Virus record (IMG/VR): IMGVR_UViG_3300013104_000004
Coordinates: 19,484-83,483 of that record
Direction: 5' to 3' (one strand)
Origin: a virus
Length of the DNA stretch: 64,000 nt
Made by a program: the position numbers and the translations under genes. Under the pieces are notes generated by a model. That model was not told the DNA's origin, ran no database searches, and saw nothing but the letters and a program-made list of their open reading frames with translations. Shown in pieces: positions 20,975 to 28,855 of this stretch (position 1 is its first letter; each line of letters starts with the position of its first letter).

Positions 20975-21571
20975 GTGAGCACCACGACGACTGACACGAC
21001 GCCTCGCGTCTGGATCGGATCCCTGGCCGCCTACAACGCTGGCGACCTGCTGGGCGACTGGTTCGAGGCGATCGACTGCCCGACCGACGCTACCGAGTGG
21101 GTCACGCAGATGATCGCCCGCGGGCAGATCCCCGCCGGCGACGACTGGTACCTGACCGCCCTCATTCAGCGCCACGAGGAGATCTGGGTCTTCGACCACG
21201 ACAACTTCCTCGGCCTGCTGAAGGGCGAGTGCTCGCCTTCCGAGGCCCAGCGCCTGGCCCAGCTGCTCGACGACGTGCAGGACGACCAGCGCGCCGCCTT
21301 CGGCGCCTGGGTCGGTGAGGGCAACGAGCCCGACACCTTCGAGGACCACTTCCATGGCGTCCACGAGTCCTTCCGGGACTACCTCAACGACTTCGTGCCC
21401 GACGTGCCGGACGAGCGTCCGCCGTCGTGGGACCACGAGGCCTGCGCCCGCCACGACGCCGCCGAGTTCTTCCGGCGGTACTTCGACTGGGCGGCCTACG
21501 TGCGCGAGATGGAGCACGAGTACACCGTCATCCGCCTGGGAACCGACCAGTACGCGGTGTTCTCCGCATGA
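20975..21571 (+). CDS. ardA: ArdA-family antirestriction protein
   Basis: 198 residues from GTG with AAGGGGA ribosome site. The opening RVWIGSLAAYNAGDLLGDWF is the ArdA signature (xYxxDLAAYNxGxLxGxWxD). Later features also fit: IWVFDHDNFLGLLKGE, the acidic FEDHFHGVHESFRDYL, and the C-terminal EFFRRYFDWAAYVREME...TDQYAVFSA. ArdA proteins mimic B-form DNA with their acidic surface and block type I restriction enzymes, protecting incoming phage DNA. It has its own leader with the TTGCTT box and a motif copy, which fits early expression. Confidence 0.88.
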   Translation: MSTTTTDTTPRVWIGSLAAYNAGDLLGDWFEAIDCPTDATEWVTQMIARGQIPAGDDWYLTALIQRHEEIWVFDHDNFLGLLKGECSPSEAQRLAQLLDDVQDDQRAAFGAWVGEGNEPDTFEDHFHGVHESFRDYLNDFVPDVPDERPPSWDHEACARHDAAEFFRRYFDWAAYVREMEHEYTVIRLGTDQYAVFSA

Positions 21572-22128
21572 GCGCCGACGCCTGGGTGACCCCGATCAAG
21601 GATCTCGGCATCGCGCCGGGCGACTCCTGGTTCGACCGGGGCGACGGGGAGGTCTTCAGCGACGTCGAGGTGGTCCACTCTGACGACGGGACCTTCCGGA
21701 TGGAGGGCCGCCTGACCTGCGTGAACTTCCTGCAGGGCTTCGCCGAGATGCACGACGCCTCCCGGCGCTGCCGCCTCTATCTCATGCCCGGCATGCGCTG
21801 CTGCGCCGACTCCGGGCACGACGGGTCATGCCGGAACTTCGAGGACTTCGCGAGCGACTGGCTCAACGAGCGCCTCGACAAGATCGAGGCCTTCTTCGGG
21901 ACCCGCTACGCCGGCCTGGAGTGGGACGGCGGGTGCGATCAGTGGTCGGACCAGCACTTCATCTTCAGCGTGCCCGTCTCGCCGGACCAGACGCCCGAGG
22001 ACGCCTTCGACGCCCTCTGGAACGCCACCGGCGCGGTCCCGCTCTACAACGAGCTCGACGCCGGCACGTACGGCTGCGAGTACGTCTGGCGCGTCCTGCG
22101 CGACCACCTTCAGCGAACGGAGTCCTGA
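21568..22128 (+). CDS. Unknown acidic protein in ardA operon
   Basis: 186 residues. Acidic with several Cys/His (CRLYLMPGMRCCADSGHDGSC) and EDAFDALWNATGAVPLY. No family recognised. Coupled to ardA (overlap of four bases), so it may also help counter host defence; inference only. Confidence 0.65.
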   Translation: MSADAWVTPIKDLGIAPGDSWFDRGDGEVFSDVEVVHSDDGTFRMEGRLTCVNFLQGFAEMHDASRRCRLYLMPGMRCCADSGHDGSCRNFEDFASDWLNERLDKIEAFFGTRYAGLEWDGGCDQWSDQHFIFSVPVSPDQTPEDAFDALWNATGAVPLYNELDAGTYGCEYVWRVLRDHLQRTES

Positions 22129-22130
22129 CC

Positions 22131-23036
22131 ATGCGCGCTCACGCCTTCCGGGAGACGCACTTCACCGGCAACATCATCTGCGACCGCTGCGGCCTGCTGC
22201 CCCTCGACAGCGAGGACAGCGACAGCGCCTGCCCTCGCACCCTCGCTGAGTTGAGGGACGAGATCCTGGCCAACCTCGACGAGACGTACGACCTGGTCTT
22301 CGTCGCGTACGACGACAAGTTGACCGACGAGCAGACCGCCGCCCTGGTGCGCGGCGACTTCGAGGCGATCTGGGACTCCACCGACGAGTGGACCTGCGAC
22401 TCCAGCCACGAGGGCGCCAAGTACCACATCGCGGAGCACCTTGCCGACGCGATCCGCACCTTCGAGGCGGCGGACGATGACGACTACACCGACCTCTCGG
22501 ACTCCTTCGAGTTCTCCGCGGAGTACGACGAGGTGCGCGAGCTGATCATGGACCGCGACGCCGGCCAGTGGTTCGACGAGTTGATCGGCAACACGCCCGA
22601 TCCGCTCCTTCGGGTGCCGCTCGTCGACGAGGACCACGCGCTCGAACCGAGCATCGCCACGCCGGCCGACGTGCTCACCGCCTGCGGCTTGCCGCACACG
22701 CCGGGCAACGTCCAACTCGCGAACGACCTGCTGGCCAACGTGCCCTCCAGCGTCGGGATGATCTACGCCCTCGCGACGGTGGACCTGGCCGTCGTGAACA
22801 TGATCCCGTCCGACGCCTTCGCGACGATCACCGGTCCGCACCTGCTGATGGGCAACCCGTTCGCGGGGGCCTACCACGCGGAGGGTCCCTTCGAGGGCTC
22901 GGTGAGCGTGGAGCGGGATGACCTTCGCACGGACCGCGACGCCTTCGGGTGCTCCTGGGACGAGTGCGCCGGGCTCGCCTCGGTCAGCTACTACGCGGCC
23001 GAGATTGCGGCGGCGCAGATCGAGGTGGCCGCGTGA
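22131..23036 (+). CDS. Unknown acidic protein with CxxC start
   Basis: 301 residues. IICDRCGLLPLDSEDSDSAC near the N-terminus is Cys-containing; the middle is extremely acidic (FEAADDDDYTDLSDSFEFSA); the C-terminal half is more globular (TPADVLTACGLPHTPGNVQL, VERDDLRTDRDAFGCSWDEC). Acidity like ArdA could suggest DNA mimicry, but no fold evidence. Confidence 0.65.
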   Translation: MRAHAFRETHFTGNIICDRCGLLPLDSEDSDSACPRTLAELRDEILANLDETYDLVFVAYDDKLTDEQTAALVRGDFEAIWDSTDEWTCDSSHEGAKYHIAEHLADAIRTFEAADDDDYTDLSDSFEFSAEYDEVRELIMDRDAGQWFDELIGNTPDPLLRVPLVDEDHALEPSIATPADVLTACGLPHTPGNVQLANDLLANVPSSVGMIYALATVDLAVVNMIPSDAFATITGPHLLMGNPFAGAYHAEGPFEGSVSVERDDLRTDRDAFGCSWDECAGLASVSYYAAEIAAAQIEVAA

Positions 23037-23425
23037 GGACCTTCGAGCCGAAGAAGACCTTCATCACGGGGGAGTGGCTCCACGACCTCGACCCCCGACC
23101 CGCCTTCGAGGGCTACCTCTACGGCTACTGGAACGGGTGGGCCAGATGGACCACCACGCGCGCCGTCATCGAGCGCTTCCTCGTGGTCCACCACGAGACC
23201 ACCGACGCGGAACTCCCGATCTGGACCTTCGACGGCGACGTGCTCGTCGTGCACCCGCTCGACGAGGACGACGACGAGATCCGCATCGAGCCCGAGGGCG
23301 ACCTCTACGACGTCAGCCTCGGCTACGTCTGGGAAGAGGTCCGCTACTTCCCGGGCACCAACATCCAGCCCTACGACCTCACGGGGACGGCGCTCGCCGT
23401 CGTCACCGTGCCGGAGACACCGTGA
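23033..23425 (+). CDS. Unknown protein before methyltransferase
   Basis: 130 residues from GTG. Aromatic-rich (EGYLYGYWNGWARWTTTR) then acidic LVVHPLDEDDDEIRIEPEGD. Stop overlaps the methyltransferase GTG. Family unknown. Confidence 0.65.
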   Translation: MRTFEPKKTFITGEWLHDLDPRPAFEGYLYGYWNGWARWTTTRAVIERFLVVHHETTDAELPIWTFDGDVLVVHPLDEDDDEIRIEPEGDLYDVSLGYVWEEVRYFPGTNIQPYDLTGTALAVVTVPETP

Positions 23426-24426
23426 ACGCACCCCTGTCCTACGCCTCGACGTTCACCGGTATCGGTGGCTTCGAGGTCGGCTTCGACTCGATGGGCTGGG
23501 AGAACCGGCTCATGGTCGAGGTCAACGACCACTGCCGGACGATCCTCGCCCGGCACTTCCCGAACACACCCCTGATGGGAGACATCCGTGACGTTCCCGG
23601 ATCCGCGCTCGACCGCCCCGACGTCCTCGTCGGCGGCTTCCCTTGCCAGGACACCAGCGTCGCCGCACCCCACCGTGCTGGGCTCGCTGGCGCTCGCTCC
23701 GGTCTCTTCTGGGAGTTCCACCGACTCCTCGACGAGCACCTCCGACTCGTCGACGAAGCGCGACCCCGGTGGGTCGTCATCGAGAACCCCGAAGGGCTTC
23801 TCCGAAGTAACGAGGGACGGGACGCAGCCGCCGTCTTCGGTGGTCTGGAAGACCTCGGGTATGGGTGGTCCTACCGGGTGGTGGACGGGGGACACCTCGG
23901 CACAGCCCAGCGACGCCGTCGAGTTCTCGTGGTCGGCCATCGTGGAGGAGACCCCCGACCCGCATGGGCCGTTCTGGGTGACCCCGACGGTGGCGGCGAA
24001 GCTCCTGGCGCGCGTCGCCTCGGCCGGGCCCAAGGCGGACCCCGCTCTGCTCCAGGCCCTGTCGGACCTGCTGGAGCCGTGATCTGGCGCAAGTCCGCCC
24101 GAGCCCGCAAGTCGATCGCCGCTGGCGGTTACGAGACGTGGGTGCCTGCGGACTTCGCCAACACCCTCACCGGCTTCGACGGCGGTGGCCCGGACCGCCA
24201 GACGCACCTGGTCGCGCAGCACGGCGGCCTTCGCGCCTTCACCCCGACGGAGTGGGAGCGCCTGCAGGGCTTCGCCGACGGCTGGACCGACGGCATGCCC
24301 GCATCCGCGCGGTGGACCGCCCTCGGCAACGCCGTGCACACCGGCACGTCGGCCTGGCTGGCGCGCCGCCTCGACGCGGTGCACCACCGCATCCCGCAGA
24401 TCAACCCGGCGCTCGCCAGCGCCTGA
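23422..24426 (+). CDS. DNA (cytosine-5) methyltransferase
   Basis: 334 residues from GTG. C5-MTase motifs in order: I FTGIGGFEVGF (11-21), IV GGFPCQDTS with catalytic Cys75, VI ENPEG (121-125, usually ENV), VIII QRRRRV (163-168), then a variable target-recognition region, IX-like WERLQGFADGW and X GNAVHTG. Transfers methyl from SAM to cytosine C5 in a specific sequence, most likely to protect phage DNA from restriction. No cognate nuclease is near. In residues about 140-215 the third-position composition is abnormal because another gene is read in an alternate frame (see 23588). Confidence 0.9.
   Translation: MNAPLSYASTFTGIGGFEVGFDSMGWENRLMVEVNDHCRTILARHFPNTPLMGDIRDVPGSALDRPDVLVGGFPCQDTSVAAPHRAGLAGARSGLFWEFHRLLDEHLRLVDEARPRWVVIENPEGLLRSNEGRDAAAVFGGLEDLGYGWSYRVVDGGHLGTAQRRRRVLVVGHRGGDPRPAWAVLGDPDGGGEAPGARRLGRAQGGPRSAPGPVGPAGAVIWRKSARARKSIAAGGYETWVPADFANTLTGFDGGGPDRQTHLVAQHGGLRAFTPTEWERLQGFADGWTDGMPASARWTALGNAVHTGTSAWLARRLDAVHHRIPQINPALASA
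23588..24082 (+). CDS. Nested gene inside the methyltransferase (alternate frame)
   Basis: Up to 164 residues; true start uncertain. The last 80 codons or so (SVVWKTSGMGGPTGWWTGDT ... SDAVEFSWSAIVEETPD ... TPTVAAKLLARVASAGPKAD) show the strong G/C third-position bias expected of real coding, whereas the methyltransferase frame there does not. The product resembles a small protein seen overlapping or beside phage dcm-type methyltransferases, with the pattern W..DAs..SLS.ILET....F.lsp.a...iL.Ra...gk.lpp.L. Function unknown. Confidence 0.6.
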   Translation: MTFPDPRSTAPTSSSAASLARTPASPHPTVLGSLALAPVSSGSSTDSSTSTSDSSTKRDPGGSSSRTPKGFSEVTRDGTQPPSSVVWKTSGMGGPTGWWTGDTSAQPSDAVEFSWSAIVEETPDPHGPFWVTPTVAAKLLARVASAGPKADPALLQALSDLLEP

Positions 24427-24436
24427 GAGGACCAAC

Positions 24437-24847
24437 ATGATCGCCCCACACGAGGCGGCAGCGACCTTCAATGCCGCGACCGCCGCCGTCCGTGCGACGG
24501 CGTGGAGTCTCGAACAGGAGGCCGCGCTCGCCGCCGTGCGACTCCTCGCCGCACACGCCCTCGACGCGGTGCCCGACGCAACGCACCTGCTCATCGAGTC
24601 CTCCGACCAGGGCAACTACATGATGTGCACGGCCGGCTCGGTCGAGCGCGACGGCGTGACCGTCGCCAGTGGGACCGACTGGGACGACAGGTGCGAGCTA
24701 CACGACCTCGACGCCGCCGCTTCCTGGCTCACATGGGGTGCCGCGGCCTGGGAGCAGTACGCCGACCCTTTCCACCCGTACACGAACATGCGCGGCGGCT
24801 ACGTCGCGCTCGACCTGCGGCGCATTGCCGCTGACCAGGAGGCCTGA
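24437..24847 (+). CDS. Unknown protein
   Basis: 136 residues. Ala-rich helical first half (AATFNAATAAVRATAWSLEQ), then VPDATHLLIESSDQGNYMM and an acidic core. Stop overlaps the next ATG. No family recognised. Confidence 0.65.
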   Translation: MIAPHEAAATFNAATAAVRATAWSLEQEAALAAVRLLAAHALDAVPDATHLLIESSDQGNYMMCTAGSVERDGVTVASGTDWDDRCELHDLDAAASWLTWGAAAWEQYADPFHPYTNMRGGYVALDLRRIAADQEA

Positions 24848-25008
24848 TGCACACCGACGAGGACAGCATTCTGGCGATCGTCGACCAGCAGGGCTGGAAC
24901 GACGCGACCCTCCTGGCCCTCATGGGCGAGTTCATCTACCGCCACCCGCGGCGCACGCGCCGCTTCCTGGAGTACGTCCGCCGAGTCCAGCGCGAGGAGA
25001 ACGCCTGA
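24847..25008 (+). CDS. Unknown small protein
   Basis: 53 residues (MHTDEDSILAIVDQQGWNDA...), helical, ending in a basic segment (RHPRRTRRFLEYVRRVQRE). Coupled by ATG/TGA overlap on both sides. Unknown. Confidence 0.6.
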   Translation: MHTDEDSILAIVDQQGWNDATLLALMGEFIYRHPRRTRRFLEYVRRVQREENA

Positions 25009-25319
25009 TGCCCACCCTGAACGACCTGACCGTCACCTTCGACGAACGTGACGACCTGACCGTCGGCACCTTCGTCGGCTACAACGGCCGCTGCGAGGTC
25101 CGCGTCGTCACGTCCAGCGCGACCGTCTACTTCACCGAGGACCACTTCCTGGCCCTCTTCAACGAGCTCGGCAAGCACCTGTTCCGCTCCTTCGAGATCG
25201 AGGCCTTCGACGACGCCCACGGGCACAACGTCAGCCTGAGGACGACGCCGCTTCTCGACGAGGACGTGCACGTCACGCTCAACGGCGAGGTGCTCTTCAA
25301 GGGCGAGGTGACCCGGTGA
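25008..25319 (+). CDS. Unknown protein
   Basis: 103 residues. Beta-rich and acidic (DLTVTFDERDDLTVGTFVGY, VHVTLNGEVLFKGEV). Starts at the overlap with the gene before. Unknown. Confidence 0.65.
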   Translation: MPTLNDLTVTFDERDDLTVGTFVGYNGRCEVRVVTSSATVYFTEDHFLALFNELGKHLFRSFEIEAFDDAHGHNVSLRTTPLLDEDVHVTLNGEVLFKGEVTR

Positions 25320-25558
25320 CGATCCAGTCCGACCGCGTCATCAGCGCCGCCGTCGACCTGCTGGGCCTGCCCGGTGACCGACCGTTCCAGAGCCCGGAGT
25401 ACCAGCGGGCCATCGTCGAGATGACCACGAGCCTGGTCTCGGACGCACCCTTCCACGACGTCGTCGAAGACGGCGACGAGCGCAAGGCGATCGTCGCCAC
25501 GCTCCTCGGCGTGCCGCCCGAGCCCGACCTTCGCAGCCCGCTCGACGGGTTGCTGTAG
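25316..25558 (+). CDS. Unknown small protein
   Basis: 80 residues from GTG (VTIQSDRVISAAVDLLGLPG...). No motif; ends GVPPEPDLRSPLDGLL. Coupled upstream. Followed by a short C-rich gap without features. Confidence 0.6.
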   Translation: MTIQSDRVISAAVDLLGLPGDRPFQSPEYQRAIVEMTTSLVSDAPFHDVVEDGDERKAIVATLLGVPPEPDLRSPLDGLL

Positions 25559-25601
25559 CGCCCCCCGACCAGACAACCTCCCCCTTCCCCAGGAGCCAGG
25601 A

Positions 25602-25838
25602 ATGCCCAGCACGAACGAGAACCGCGACAAGGCGCCGAGCGACGACGCCGTCCGCCTTGTCGGTGCGGTCGCCGCGAGCGACGCCATCGCACACATGACC
25701 GCCATCTCGACCTTCAACCTGGCCACCGCGGTCAGAGCGTTGCAGTCGGGCATGGGCGGCACGCTCACGTTCCACCTGCCCAGCCAGCGCGGCAAGGCCG
25801 CGCAGGTCGTCTACGAGGGCTTGGCGCCGACGCGCTGA
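25602..25838 (+). CDS. Unknown small protein
   Basis: 78 residues; ATG preceded by CAGGAGCCAGGA. Ala-rich helix (GAVAASDAIAHMTAISTFN). The stop codon lies within the motif copy at 25835. Unknown. Confidence 0.6.
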   Translation: MPSTNENRDKAPSDDAVRLVGAVAASDAIAHMTAISTFNLATAVRALQSGMGGTLTFHLPSQRGKAAQVVYEGLAPTR

Positions 25839-25855
25839 GCACCTGCCCAGAAAGG
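25835..25855 (+). promoter_or_regulatory. Dispersed motif copy overlapping a ribosome site
   Basis: CTGAGCACCTGCCCAGAAAG runs directly into AAAGGAG, the ribosome site of the 25864 gene. A protein bound here could affect transcription into the Ku-ligase unit. Confidence 0.45.
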
Positions 25856-25863
25856 AGTGCGAG

Positions 25864-26052
25864 ATGGTCTGCCCCGTCTGCGGTGGCGCGCCCGTCGAGT
25901 CGGTGGTCTACGACTACCTGACGTGCACGAAGTGTCGGGAGCTCCTGAGTCCCGGCGAGCTGGTCCGGCGCAAGACGCGCCGGACCCGCGTCCGCTACGC
26001 CCGGGCCAACGGGCACACCAAGCACTACGGCACGAAGAAGGAGACGTCGTGA
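25864..26052 (+). CDS. Zinc-ribbon protein
   Basis: 62 residues. CPVCGGAP (3-10) and CTKCREL (about 22-28) form a zinc ribbon; the rest is basic (VRRKTRRTRVRYARANGHTK). Likely nucleic-acid binding. First gene of the run that leads to Ku. Confidence 0.65.
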   Translation: MVCPVCGGAPVESVVYDYLTCTKCRELLSPGELVRRKTRRTRVRYARANGHTKHYGTKKETS

Positions 26053-26549
26053 TCGAGATCCTCATCGAGCGTGACCCCGACAGCTTGACCGACGTCACGC
26101 TCTTCATCGACGGCGAGGAGGTCCCCGCCCGGGAGATCGACTACCGGCACATCGACCCCGGCGTCGGCTACCTGTTGTCGGAGTGGCGGGAGGACCGCGC
26201 CGACATCAAGGCGGCTGGCCACAGTCGCGCGTTCACCGCGGCGGCACTCGCAGCGCACGACGCGGCCGAGCGGTCCCCGTACATCGAGGATGACCTGGCC
26301 GAGCCGCTGTACGAGAAGTGCGCCGAGTGCCACCTCTTCGTCGAGCCGAACAGCTCGCACGACAGCGCGGACCCCGAGTACGCAGCCACGCTCGCCGAGT
26401 ACGTGCACCTGCATCGCGGCGACAAGGCGGACGACGAGCTCGACGCGAGCCACGAGGCCCGCCCTTCCGGCGAGATCGCCAACCTCACCCAGTGGCGCAT
26501 GTACGGCCCCGAGGCCATGCGCGCCCGCTTCAACCCACGAGAGGAGTGA
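26049..26549 (+). CDS. Unknown protein upstream of Ku
   Basis: 166 residues from GTG. LIERDPDSLTDVTLFIDGEEV at the start and a later CAECHLF zinc half-site with H residues (HDSADPEY...YVHLHRGD). No family recognised. Coupled to its upstream neighbour. Confidence 0.65.
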   Translation: MIEILIERDPDSLTDVTLFIDGEEVPAREIDYRHIDPGVGYLLSEWREDRADIKAAGHSRAFTAAALAAHDAAERSPYIEDDLAEPLYEKCAECHLFVEPNSSHDSADPEYAATLAEYVHLHRGDKADDELDASHEARPSGEIANLTQWRMYGPEAMRARFNPREE

Positions 26550-26553
26550 CCGC

Positions 26554-27378
26554 ATGGCCAACGTCGCATCTGGCGTCGCGCTGAGCTTCGGGCTCATCAC
26601 CGCGTCCGTGTCCATCCAGGCAGCCCTGGAGGCCAAGGCCAAGACGGGCAACGTCATGGTCTGCGACACCGGACACCCGCCGCACCAGATCCGCGCACCC
26701 CGCGTGTGTGACGAGTGCAACGGCGAGGTGCCCTACCAGCAGCTGAAGAAGGCACGGCCCGTCGACGGCGGGCTCGTGGTCCTGGAACGGGAGGAGATCG
26801 AGCAGGCGTCCGTCGACGCCACGAAGTTCAAGAAGAAGGCCGGTGTCACCGCGCACCCGGTCGAGCAGGTCCAGGTCCACACCGCGACCGGCGAGAAGAT
26901 GTACTACCTCACGCCCGACAAGGGCCACGAGGACGGGTACACGACGCTCCTGGCCCTGGTGCTGAACCACCCGGAGCTCGCGTTCGTCACGCAGTGGACG
27001 CCGCGCACCGCGCTGGGCCAGTTCCAGCTGATCGTCCACGACGGCGTGCTCGCCTTCCAGGAGCGCACCGAGTCAGCCGGTTCCGTCCGGCCGGCGCCCG
27101 TGCTCGACCTCACGGTGAACGACGCCCTGGTCGGGCTCGCTGAGCAGGTGCTGGCGATGCCCGCGTCTGTCAGCGACTACGACCCGGCGACGTACCGGGA
27201 CGGCTACGAGGACCGCCTGGCCGCGATCATCGCGGGCAAGGAGGTCGTGGCTGCCACGACGACGAGCGCCACACCCATCGCGCCCGCGTCCGACCTGATG
27301 GAGAAGCTCCGCGCCCAGGTCGCCGCGGCGGCCCCGGCGCCGAAGCGGCGGGCCACGAGGAAGAAGGTGGCCGCATGA
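26554..27378 (+). CDS. ku: Phage Ku-like DNA-end-binding protein
   Basis: 274 residues; ATG after GAGAGGAGTGACC. Prokaryotic Ku features: the start (SGVALSFGLITASVSIQAA) matches the xGxIxFGLVxIPV opening, VCDECNGEVPYQQLKKA matches the R(V)CxxCG-E-V segment, DGGLVVLEREEIE matches the YVxxxDEEL part, KMYYLTPDKG and the C-terminal DYDPATYRDGYEDRLAAIIAGK match the conserved Ku core. Ku dimers encircle broken DNA ends and recruit a ligase in non-homologous end joining. Ku genes are known in a few mycobacteriophages, where they help join cos ends. The basic tail KRRATRKKVAA is typical. A ligase follows two genes on. Confidence 0.85.
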   Translation: MANVASGVALSFGLITASVSIQAALEAKAKTGNVMVCDTGHPPHQIRAPRVCDECNGEVPYQQLKKARPVDGGLVVLEREEIEQASVDATKFKKKAGVTAHPVEQVQVHTATGEKMYYLTPDKGHEDGYTTLLALVLNHPELAFVTQWTPRTALGQFQLIVHDGVLAFQERTESAGSVRPAPVLDLTVNDALVGLAEQVLAMPASVSDYDPATYRDGYEDRLAAIIAGKEVVAATTTSATPIAPASDLMEKLRAQVAAAAPAPKRRATRKKVAA

Positions 27379-27638
27379 GCATGACGACCGACGCGTACGC
27401 CTGCCGGTACGTGGTCGACGGCACCGACACCGACGGCACGGTGTGGAACCGATGCCTCGTCCATGACGAGCTGGCGCCCTCGAACGAGGCGCCATGCTCC
27501 GACGCCGGCGCCGACGATGCGGTGCGCAGGTGCCCTGAGTGCGACGCCGACATGCACCTCGTGCCCTACAACTTCAACGGCTTCGAGCACACCGACTGGG
27601 GCCTCGCCTGCACCGACTGCGACTACCACGACCTCTAG
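27375..27638 (+). CDS. Small zinc-binding protein between Ku and ligase
   Basis: 87 residues. CPECDADMHLV and CTDCDYHDL form a zinc ribbon at the C-terminus, plus C11 and C27 earlier. Overlaps the Ku stop. Its place between Ku and ligase suggests an accessory of end joining, but the domain is generic. Confidence 0.65.
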   Translation: MSMTTDAYACRYVVDGTDTDGTVWNRCLVHDELAPSNEAPCSDAGADDAVRRCPECDADMHLVPYNFNGFEHTDWGLACTDCDYHDL

Positions 27639-27708
27639 GAGGACCCGATCTACCGTCTGATCCCGCGCGAGATCCGTGCGGACCTGCACGCCTACGAACA
27701 GGAGAGAC
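27639..27708 (+). other. Gap with ribosome site and open frame lacking a standard start
   Basis: AGGAGG stands nine bases before ATCTACCGTCTGATCCCG, an open frame (IYRLIPREIRADLHAYEQ...) that would need an ATC or CTG start and runs on into the ligase region. It may be a degraded gene or use a rare start. The ligase GTG at 27709 has its own GGAG. Confidence 0.3.
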
Positions 27709-28608
27709 GTGATCCCCATCCAACCGATGCTCGCCTCGCCCAGCAGCGGAGCGAGCAACCGAAGACCGCTCGACCTCGGCCACCTCGCCACCGCCGGTGG
27801 CTGGGTCGCAGAGGAGAAGCTGGACGGCATCCGAGCCATCGTCGAGTCCGACGGTGGCTCGACTCGTATCTGGAACCGGAGCGGCGTCGACATCAGCGAC
27901 CGCTTCCCTGAGATCGCCCGGCAGCGGCTGCTCCCCGTCGTGCTCGACGGGGAGATCGTCGCGACGGACGGCCTCTTCCAGACCGTCGCCACGCGCGACA
28001 AGCAGACGAGCGGGTACGGGGCGGCCGCGCGCCGCAACCCGTGCCGCTTCGTCGCGTTCGACCTGCTCGCCTCGCACGACGAGCCCCTGACGCACCTGCC
28101 CTACAAGATGCGCCGCCAGCTGCTGCGCGGCGTGTGCGGCAACCGGCGCACGGTGCGCCCGGTGCGGCAGTCGGGGAACATCCTCGCCCTCTGGGACGAG
28201 GTGCTGACTGCCGGCGGCGAGGGCGTCATCTGCAAGCAGCTGAACTCGGTCTACCTGCCCGGCGCCCGCGCCAGCTCGTGGGTCAAGTTCAAGGCCGTGC
28301 AGCGCCTGACGGCAGTCGCCGTCGGGTACGAGCACGGGCTCAACCGCGACTTCGGAGCGATCCGGCTCGCGCTCATCGGCAACGACGGTCCGATCCCCAT
28401 CGGGAAGGTCGGCACCGGCTGGAAGGAGAAGCACGGCAAGCAGATGCAGGCGCGCCTCGACGCCCAGGAGATCTTCCTGGTGGAGATCGAGGCCCTGAAC
28501 CGCACTGCCGACAACGCGCTGCGCTTCCCGGTCTTCCGGGGCGAGCGCACAGACCTGGACCTGACCGCGGCCAGCGCCGACCAGCTCGCGCTGCTGCCCA
28601 TCTACTGA
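27709..28608 (+). CDS. ATP-dependent DNA ligase (LigD/LigC-type core)
   Basis: 299 residues from GTG. Nucleotidyltransferase motifs: I EEKLDGIR with catalytic Lys37, Ia/III RSG (57-59) and DGEIV (80-84), IIIa VAFDLL (115-120), IV EGVICK (171-176), V WVKFK (191-195); an OB-fold region follows (GAIRLALIGNDGPIPIGKVG). Seals nicks or broken ends using ATP. Its size fits the short ligases that act with Ku in bacterial end joining. With Ku at 26554 it forms a compact two-protein end-joining set; no polymerase or primase domain is attached. Confidence 0.88.
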   Translation: MIPIQPMLASPSSGASNRRPLDLGHLATAGGWVAEEKLDGIRAIVESDGGSTRIWNRSGVDISDRFPEIARQRLLPVVLDGEIVATDGLFQTVATRDKQTSGYGAAARRNPCRFVAFDLLASHDEPLTHLPYKMRRQLLRGVCGNRRTVRPVRQSGNILALWDEVLTAGGEGVICKQLNSVYLPGARASSWVKFKAVQRLTAVAVGYEHGLNRDFGAIRLALIGNDGPIPIGKVGTGWKEKHGKQMQARLDAQEIFLVEIEALNRTADNALRFPVFRGERTDLDLTAASADQLALLPIY

Positions 28609-28618
28609 GGAGGAAGCG

Positions 28619-28855
28619 ATGGCGACGTACGGCGTCGAGATCGGCCACGACGTCCGGCGCTGGACCACCTACAGCGTTACCGACCCGACCGACGAGGAGC
28701 TGGCCACGCTGCGCGAGGGCGCCGACGAGGCGGTGGACCTCCTGCAGAGGATGGAGGCCGCCGGTCGGGCTGAGGGCGCCGGCTGGACGGACGAGGAGAA
28801 CCCTGACCCGTTCGACTGGGACCTGGACCCCGCCGTCGTGAGCGTCGAGGGCTGA
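28619..28855 (+). CDS. Unknown acidic small protein
   Basis: 78 residues (MATYGVEIGHDVRRWTTYSV...), very acidic end (DPFDWDLDPAVVSVEG). ATG after GAGGAAGC. Unknown. Stop overlaps the next start. Confidence 0.6.
   Translation: MATYGVEIGHDVRRWTTYSVTDPTDEELATLREGADEAVDLLQRMEAAGRAEGAGWTDEENPDPFDWDLDPAVVSVEG

Noticed and set aside
23422-24426. Methyltransferase as part of a restriction-modification pair
   Set aside because: No candidate restriction endonuclease lies next to it; the neighbours are small unknown acidic proteins and ArdA is upstream, which fits protection from host restriction.
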